NCBI GenBank assembly: GCA_964615975.1
Contig: CAZTTH010000026.1
Coordinates: 1-50,169, forward strand
DNA from: CAZTTH01 sp964615975
GTDB lineage: Bacteria > Verrucomicrobiota > Lentisphaeria > JABSQK01 > JAJFLO01
DNA length: 50,169 bases
Direction of reading: 5' to 3'
Shown here: piece after piece, positions 44,731 to 50,169 of the stretch
Layout: each line of letters starts with the position of its first letter
Position numbering within the stretch: the first letter of the stretch is position 1
Program-made: the position numbers and the translations under genes
The notes under the pieces: model-generated
Seen by the model: the letters and a program-made list of their open reading frames with translations, nothing else
Told to the model about the DNA's origin: nothing
The model's database searches: none

Positions 44731-45337
44731 TGTCCATTCCCTTCTGGTCCTCCCATATAACGACACGACTGCGCCGCAGGTCACCCTCGACTCTGTCGAC
44801 CTCACCAATTCCCTGCTTCCGATTGTCCATCTCACGGCGACCACAGCGACCAATGAAATCGACCTCAATCAAGTCACCGTGATACTCTATGATAATTCGG
44901 GCGGCAGTTTGGTTGAGATTGATCGTCATGTCTTCGATATCATGGAATGGACCTATAAATACAGCGGCACGAACAGCAGCAGTGATATCACCATCCTCGA
45001 CACCACACCCGACTACGATGGCATATACGACGACGCGCCCACCTTCGGCGCCGACAGCGGGGTGATTTCAGCGCCGGCACAATTTAATGGATCCAGTCCG
45101 CAATACGCTCTGACCCTGACCTTTAATCAATTGACCGGGCTGCCGAATCCGAACCATCTTTATATCGTTGCCAGAGCTACTGATGTGCGCGGCAATTTCT
45201 CCGAGGATACATATGGATCACCTGCTATCGCTACTGTGCCGATTGTCAATGAATATGGAACGATTGGCCTGATTCTGATTCTTGGACTGGCCGCCTTTTT
45301 CCGACTGCGCCGCAATCAGACAACTGCTGCGGCTTGA
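44731..45337 (+). pseudogene. 5'-truncated duplicate of the M23 peptidase gene
   Basis: The last ~200 codons of the M23 gene, from HSLLVLPYNDTT to the RRNQTTAAA end, appear identical in protein sequence to the first copy, but the signal peptide and catalytic domain are absent. A possible start at 44678 adds about 18 unrelated residues from the inverted repeat. Without a signal peptide, the sorting tail has no use, so this is best taken as a by-product of the duplication. Confidence 0.75.
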
Positions 45338-45589
45338 GGTTCAACCAAGAGTTATGGCATAAAGATCATAACTCCTCCATCACGGAAAAATAACTGTGGT
45401 CGAGTTATTGCGGTTATTGGGTACAACAACAATCAATATGCAGTTTTTGCGACTGAAGTTATAACACCCTTCCGATAAGCACTGTGAAAAATGACAGCAT
45501 AATTCTAACCTCCAGCCAGACCTTAACGAATCGAATATCCCGGCGCTGTTTATCATGTGGTCAATCGCTGCAACCACTGGCAAGTCGTG
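44731..45589. repeat. Large direct repeat, copy 2
   Basis: Second copy of the sequence at 43152-44010, offset by 1579 nt. It begins right after the inverted repeat at 44662-44721. It duplicates the M23 C-terminal region, the noncoding stretch and the RAYT start. The two copies enclose about 720 nt with hicAB. Confidence 0.8.
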
Positions 45590-45839
45590 TTTCATGACGA
45601 TGAGCATTATCAGATGTTTCTTTCAAAACTCAACGAATTCCCCAACGACTAGGGTGTGATTATTTAATCCATCCATGGTAATTGAGAACCATGCCATTCT
45701 CGGTAGAAAGACATTCGCAAAGCGTATCAAGCGCCGGCTTTTACTTGGTAATCCAGCCGATCATCGGGAGGAACTGGTATCGCGTTTTTTTCAGCGGTGG
45801 TTTTTTTCTATTGAAATCCACGAATTGACAGCCCGATGA
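45527..45839 (+). pseudogene. RAYT (Y1_Tnp) transposase fragments, copy 2
   Basis: From 45527 the frame encodes RIEYPGAVYHVVNRCNHWQ, continuing VVFHDDEHYQMFLSKLNEF and a stop at 45650. This extends 20 residues further into the transposase than the other copies. A second frame from 45675 (ILGRKTFAKRIKRRLLLGNP, then ADHREELVSRFF) to 45839 looks like a transposase C-terminal part, with the HUH and Tyr regions deleted between. The second piece is less certain. The interval 45840-46102 shows no gene. Confidence 0.55.
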
Positions 45840-46102
45840 AACTGACAGCAGTTCAGGAAAAGTTAAGTTGAGAGTGAAAATTACAGCAAACTTTAGATAT
45901 GACTCCGATTTTTGCTTAGCTGAGTTCCAATCGGAATAAATATGGTTACAACGAAGCCAAGATGAGCAGGCGCCGGAATCGCAAATCGTTAATAATAATT
46001 GTGATTCATTCAATATGAGTTTGCAATAAAACATTGATGACGTTAAAATGCACGTGAAAGCGGCAATTATTATTTCCAAGAATAAAAATGGGGAGAGGAA
46101 TC

Positions 46103-46837
46103 ATGAAGAAACAAATTTTTCACAAGAACAGAGAATTATCGATGTTGGCGACTTCAGTATCCGCTCTCTATCTTTTACCCGCTGTGGCAACCTGTGATTT
46201 GATTCACGTGACTTCGCCACTAAGCGTATCAATGGGTGGCGGCAGCGTCGAGTGGGATGTTGATGGTGATGGGAATAACGATTTCCAATTAAAGGATTTT
46301 TTCACGGTTAGTACATATATTTTGATGCTAAACAGTGATGGTGGACGATTTGGTCGCGGCCTGGTTGAAGATGATCAACACCCCCTCAACCCTGTTTTCG
46401 GATGGGCGAATAATCTCAATTCTGGGTTGGTTGTCGGTCCGACTATCGCTAGTGGATATCGATTTGGTTTATCCAACGCATTTTACCGTGGTGTAATGAG
46501 TAATACTTTCAGTGTTACCTATGCTAATTTCTGGTCTTTTGTCGGTTTCACGGATGAAGTTGATGGCTTTTTAGGATTCCGGTTCGATAATGTAAGCGGT
46601 ACTCATTATGGTTGGTCAAAAATTAACATTGACCTAAACGGCCCCAATTCCAGCTTTACCATCAAGGAATGGGCTTATGAATCAGTTCCCAATGCCTCAA
46701 TCACGGTTGGTGCGACCGCGGCGGCTATACCTGAACCATCAACCAATGTGATGATGGGATTGTCGCTATTGGCGATGGGAGTAGCCGGCGTTCGGCGATG
46801 GCGGGAGACCCGGAAGCAAGCCGACAGTAACGCGTAA
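46103..46837 (+). CDS. PEP-CTERM sorting domain protein
   Basis: A 244-residue exported protein. A signal peptide (MLATSVSALYLLPAVATC) follows a basic N-terminus; the middle is beta-rich with DVDGDGNNDFQL, a calcium-binding-like loop, and ends with VPNASITVGATAA. The C-terminus has the sorting signal IPEPST, the hydrophobic helix MMGLSLLAMGVAG and VRRWRETRK, so it should be handled by an exosortase. ATG at 46103 has the strong Shine-Dalgarno GGGAGAGGA four nt away, better than ATG 46088. A terminator follows. Confidence 0.88.
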   Translation: MKKQIFHKNRELSMLATSVSALYLLPAVATCDLIHVTSPLSVSMGGGSVEWDVDGDGNNDFQLKDFFTVSTYILMLNSDGGRFGRGLVEDDQHPLNPVFGWANNLNSGLVVGPTIASGYRFGLSNAFYRGVMSNTFSVTYANFWSFVGFTDEVDGFLGFRFDNVSGTHYGWSKINIDLNGPNSSFTIKEWAYESVPNASITVGATAAAIPEPSTNVMMGLSLLAMGVAGVRRWRETRKQADSNA

Positions 46838-46873
46838 CTGTAATGCGCGGAAATCCTGGCAAAAATATGGTGT

Positions 46874-46915
46874 ATGCCCCGTGACCATTTTAATCTAACG
46901 GGGCATTTATATTTT
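46874..46915 (+). terminator. Intrinsic terminator after the PEP-CTERM gene
   Basis: ATGCCCCGT (46874-46882) and ACGGGGCAT (46898-46906) form a 9-bp stem with a 15-nt loop, followed by TTATATTTT. It lies between the PEP-CTERM stop and the next gene, which starts at 46924 and so has its own promoter nearby or reads through. Confidence 0.6.
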
Positions 46916-46923
46916 AAATCATA

Positions 46924-49746
46924 ATGACGTCACTGGCCGAGAAAATTCTTCTGATTGGATGGGATGCCGCGGACTGGAAGGTAATTACACCGCTGCTTGA
47001 CGCGGGCAAGATGCCCAATCTGGAAACCCTGGTTAATAACGGGGTCATGGGCAATCTGGCGACCCTGTCGCCGATGTTGTCACCAATGTTGTGGACGTCG
47101 ATAGCTACCGGCAAGCGCCCATTCAAGCATGGTATCCTGGGCTTCGCTGAACCCGATCCCCAAAGCGGCGGCATCCGGCCTGTCACCAACCTAAGCCGCA
47201 CAACCAAGGCGATTTGGAACATCCTGAATCAGAATGGCAAACGCTGCAACGTGGTCGGCTGGTGGCCGTCGCATCCGGTTGAACCCATTAACGGCGTAAT
47301 GGTTTCCAATCATTATCAAAGGGCAGTCGGAGCGCTAAACAAACCCTGGCCGATGCGACCCGGAACCGTGCATCCGGAAAGACTGATTCCGCATCTGGCG
47401 GATATTCGGATTCACCCTCACGAACTGGACGGGGAGCAACTGCTGCCGTTTGTGCCGGAAGCGGCGCGAATCAATCAGAAACAGGACAAGCATTTAATCA
47501 GTCTGGCAAAAATAATCGCTGAGTGCTCCACGATTCACGCGGCCGCCACCGGCATTATTCAACTCGAACCCTGGGACTTTATGGCGGTTTACTACGATGC
47601 CATTGACCATTTCTGTCATGGGTTTATGCGTTTTCATCCTCCCAAGCAGGAGTGGATCAAACAGGAGCATTTCGATCTTTATAAAAACGTTGTAGAAGTC
47701 AGTTACCGTTTTCATGACATGATGCTGGGCGCTCTCCTGAGTTTGGCCGGGGAAAACACAACCGTGATACTCATGTCCGATCATGGATTTCATCCAGATC
47801 ATCTGCGGCCCCAGATCATTCCCAATGAGCCGGCGGGTCCGGCGGCTGAACATCGCCCCTATGGTATAGTCGTGATGAAAGGTCCCGGAATCAAAAAAGA
47901 CGACAGGGTCTATGGGGCGACAATCCTCGACATCGCCCCCACAATTTTGACCTTGTTTGGACTTCAGATTGGCCGGGATATGGATGGCAAGGTAATCGCG
48001 GAAGCTTTCGCAAAACAGCCGGAAATAGGTTTGATCGATAGCTGGGATGATGTCACGGGCGACGCCGGCACTCATCCAATAGATTACCCGCTGGATCCTA
48101 TCGAGGCCCAGGAAGCGATAAACCAATTGGTTGCCCTCGGTTATATGGAAAGTCCGAGTGAGGATCAGAGTAAGGCAGTTGCCGAAACTATCCGCGAGTT
48201 GCGTTATAATTTGGCGCGGAGTTATATCGATGCCAATCGCTATGTCGATGCGGAAGCGGTGTTGCGGAAGTTATGGGATATATGGCCGGATGAACATCGA
48301 TTCGGGGTGAAGTTATTAAACTGTTACCTGGCACTCGGGCGCGTCATCGACGCCCGGCTTATTCTCGATAAAATCATTGTTCAGAAGAAAAATGTGACTC
48401 CAAAGGCACGGAAAGAACTGGAAGCGTTTATCGCAGCAATGAAGGATAAAAAGCCCGAGGAATACAGCCGGCAAGAGCAGCGTCAACTTCGAAAACTGCG
48501 GGCACATTCAAGTGTTAATATCAAAGCGCTGGCGTATCTCCAGGCGACAGTCCTGCATGTGGAAGGCAACTATGATGCCGCTCTGGATGCCTTGCAGCAG
48601 GCGGCAACCATCCAGTCGCATCAACTGCCAAGTGTTTATCTGAAGATGGGCGAAGTGTATCTCAGCATGAAAAAATGGGCGGACGCGGAAAAATGTTTTT
48701 GCATGGTTTTGAAGATTGATGCTATAAATGCCATGGCACAACTGGGGTTGTGCCGCAGTTATCTGGGGCAGCAACAGAATTTGCAGGCAGCGGCGGCGGC
48801 TTTGAGATCGATCGGTTCTTATTTTCATAATCCTCAAGCGCATTTTCTCTATGGAGTTGCGCTGCACCGTTGCGGACGAATTGATATGGCGATCGAGGCA
48901 TTGGAAATGGCGCTCAATCAAAATCCCATATTCCCGGAAGCGCATAAACGACTGGCATTCATTTATGGGAAACGTCTGTATCAACCGCAGTTGGAAATCA
49001 AGCATAAACGGCTGGCTAGAGAAACCCAACAATGGATCAGGGATTTCAGAGCCGGGAAGCTGGCTGATGCTGGAGCATCAAAAAAACTGCCGCTACTCGA
49101 CTTCGAGGTTCAGGTAATACCAACCACGAACCGCCAGGAAGACAGGAATTTGGCTGATGTTATCACAGTAGTCACCGGCCTACCCCGGTCTGGCACATCG
49201 ATGATGATGCAAATGCTCAAAGCAGGCGGGATCTCATTGCTTGCAGACGAGAATCGCCCTGCCGACAACGACAATCCGCTGGGATATTTCGAGTATCAAA
49301 AAACGAAAAGTTTAAAACGGGATAATAGCTGGCTGGCTGATGCAAAAGGAAAAGCGGTGAAAATAGTGGCGCCGCTCATGGGTTTTTTACCCACCTGTTT
49401 TAATTATAACGTCATTTTCATGGAACGAGATCTTGCCGAAATCGTTGCCTCGCAAAACCAGATGTTAAAACATCATCAACAAACGGGTGCTGATCTATCG
49501 GATACCGAACTGATCTATACCTATTCACGACAACTTTTACAAATCAAAAAGATGTTAGTCGAACACCCCCGGATGATTATACTTTATGTTGATTATCGCC
49601 ATGCGGTTGAGAACACTGAAGACGTGGCCAACACAGTAGGAGATTTCCTTAATTGTAATCCACTAAACAAATTAGACATGGTGCAGGTTGTCGATACCGG
49701 CTTATATCACCAGCGCGGTAATAATGTCAATAATCGATTGGGATAA
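46924..49746 (+). CDS. Alkaline phosphatase-like / TPR / sulfotransferase fusion
   Basis: A 940-residue three-part protein. Residues 1-400 form an alkaline phosphatase-fold phosphodiesterase (LIGWDAADWKV with metal ligand Asp14, then YYDAIDHFCHGF and LMSDHGFHPDH). Residues 400-710 hold TPR repeats (for example AYLQATVLHVEGNYDAALDA and AHFLYGVALHRCGRIDMAIE). The C-terminal part (about 740-940) has the PAPS-binding loop TGLPRSGTSMM at 751 and FMERDLAEIVASQNQML, typical of P-loop sulfotransferases. No signal peptide was found, so it appears cytoplasmic. Substrates are unknown; modification and phospho-group removal on one glycan or lipid would be a simple guess. It stands alone between two repeat-rich intergenic regions. 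Confidence 0.85.
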   Translation: MTSLAEKILLIGWDAADWKVITPLLDAGKMPNLETLVNNGVMGNLATLSPMLSPMLWTSIATGKRPFKHGILGFAEPDPQSGGIRPVTNLSRTTKAIWNILNQNGKRCNVVGWWPSHPVEPINGVMVSNHYQRAVGALNKPWPMRPGTVHPERLIPHLADIRIHPHELDGEQLLPFVPEAARINQKQDKHLISLAKIIAECSTIHAAATGIIQLEPWDFMAVYYDAIDHFCHGFMRFHPPKQEWIKQEHFDLYKNVVEVSYRFHDMMLGALLSLAGENTTVILMSDHGFHPDHLRPQIIPNEPAGPAAEHRPYGIVVMKGPGIKKDDRVYGATILDIAPTILTLFGLQIGRDMDGKVIAEAFAKQPEIGLIDSWDDVTGDAGTHPIDYPLDPIEAQEAINQLVALGYMESPSEDQSKAVAETIRELRYNLARSYIDANRYVDAEAVLRKLWDIWPDEHRFGVKLLNCYLALGRVIDARLILDKIIVQKKNVTPKARKELEAFIAAMKDKKPEEYSRQEQRQLRKLRAHSSVNIKALAYLQATVLHVEGNYDAALDALQQAATIQSHQLPSVYLKMGEVYLSMKKWADAEKCFCMVLKIDAINAMAQLGLCRSYLGQQQNLQAAAAALRSIGSYFHNPQAHFLYGVALHRCGRIDMAIEALEMALNQNPIFPEAHKRLAFIYGKRLYQPQLEIKHKRLARETQQWIRDFRAGKLADAGASKKLPLLDFEVQVIPTTNRQEDRNLADVITVVTGLPRSGTSMMMQMLKAGGISLLADENRPADNDNPLGYFEYQKTKSLKRDNSWLADAKGKAVKIVAPLMGFLPTCFNYNVIFMERDLAEIVASQNQMLKHHQQTGADLSDTELIYTYSRQLLQIKKMLVEHPRMIILYVDYRHAVENTEDVANTVGDFLNCNPLNKLDMVQVVDTGLYHQRGNNVNNRLG

Positions 49747-49990
49747 TCCAAAACGAACGTGGTTAGGGTAATCACCTCATCAATACGTTCGTTTCTGCTT
49801 AAGCAGCTCATAAAATTGTTGGAACTCCCGTGTTGATGTGGATACCATTTCAATGCGTTTTGCATACTGACAATCGCACCAGTGGCAATCAGGTACACCG
49901 CCGACAGTATACCGTTTGTACATTTGACCCTAGGTCTATTTTCCAATAAGCATTCCGAAAAATTATAGGATCATTATCGCCAGACCATTA

Positions 49991-50052
49991 CCAATCGAAT
50001 ATCCCGGCGCTGTTTATCATGTGGTCAATCGCGGTAACCACCGTCAAGTCGA
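49991..50052 (+). pseudogene. RAYT transposase N-terminal fragment, copy 3
   Basis: In frame from 49991 the DNA encodes PIEYPGAVYHVVNRGNHRQ, the same transposase start as at 43948 and 45527, then continues into AACCTCGGGGTCACACCTGC, the REP-like motif. The frame stays open to the window end but is no longer transposase-like. The interval 49747-49990 shows no gene. Confidence 0.6.
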
Positions 50053-50169
50053 AACCTCGGGGTCACACCTGCTATTCGCCTTGTGGCACAATCTCTTACT
50101 TGGGTGGATTCAATTTGCAACTTTAGATATTTTTCTGGACATCAATTATTGGGAATTGCGAGTATATTA

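Overview
The window reads as a chromosomal segment of an uncultured Gram-negative bacterium. It carries lipid A genes (lpxC, a double fabZ-like gene, lpxA), Kdo genes (kdsA, kdsC), a bacterial SRP gene (ffh) and 6-phosphofructokinase. Two secreted proteins have PEP-CTERM/IPTL-like C-terminal sorting tails, which points to an exosortase-bearing lineage. The mix (GT2, DUF2079 membrane proteins, a phosphatase-TPR-sulfotransferase fusion) would fit a PVC-group or similar candidate phylum, but the sequence alone does not settle this. No rRNA, tRNA, CRISPR array or intact transposase was seen.

Region 1 (about 0.4-19.1 kb) is a defence island with every gene on the + strand. A first, intact module holds a PLD-nuclease/SNF2-type helicase, a 57-residue winged-helix protein that starts on the helicase stop codon, an Eco57I-type adenine methyltransferase fused at its C-terminus to a DUF3800 domain, a barnase/RelE-like small protein coupled by ATGA, and an EVE-domain protein. 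Next comes the last ~50 codons of another methyltransferase, abutting a palindromic repeat, and a toxin-like/DUF2283 pair. A second, decayed module follows: the last ~40 codons of another copy of the helicase, a DUF1016 PD-(D/E)XK nuclease coupled to it by ATGA, a second Eco57I-type methyltransferase broken by two frameshifts and carrying palindromic repeat insertions, an AbiJ/HEPN-like protein, a free-standing DUF3800 protein, a degenerate PLD-like protein and a 58-codon ORF.

Region 2 (19.2-30.4 kb) begins with a large AT-ACP-KR-DH polyketide/PUFA-synthase-like protein that has no ketosynthase. It is followed, on the minus strand, by a DJ-1/PfpI protein, phosphofructokinase and ffh. Then on the plus strand come a low-complexity single-pass membrane protein, a GT2 glycosyltransferase and a SAM methyltransferase.

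Region 3 (30.5-42.3 kb) is envelope biogenesis: two tandem DUF2079 proteins, a YgjP-type metallopeptidase, the minus-strand lpxC-(fabZ)2-lpxA cluster, and the divergent zinc-ribbon/EIIA/kdsA/kdsC run. A secreted PLD endonuclease and an M14 peptidase follow.

Region 4 (42.4-50.2 kb) holds an M23 peptidase with a sorting tail. Its 3' half plus downstream DNA is duplicated as an ~850-bp direct repeat flanking a hicAB module. Three broken RAYT (Y1 transposase) fragments lie here. The region ends with a PEP-CTERM protein and a phosphatase-TPR-sulfotransferase fusion. A REP-like motif (GGGGTCACACCT and variants) recurs next to these fragments and also inside the defence island at 9.8 kb.
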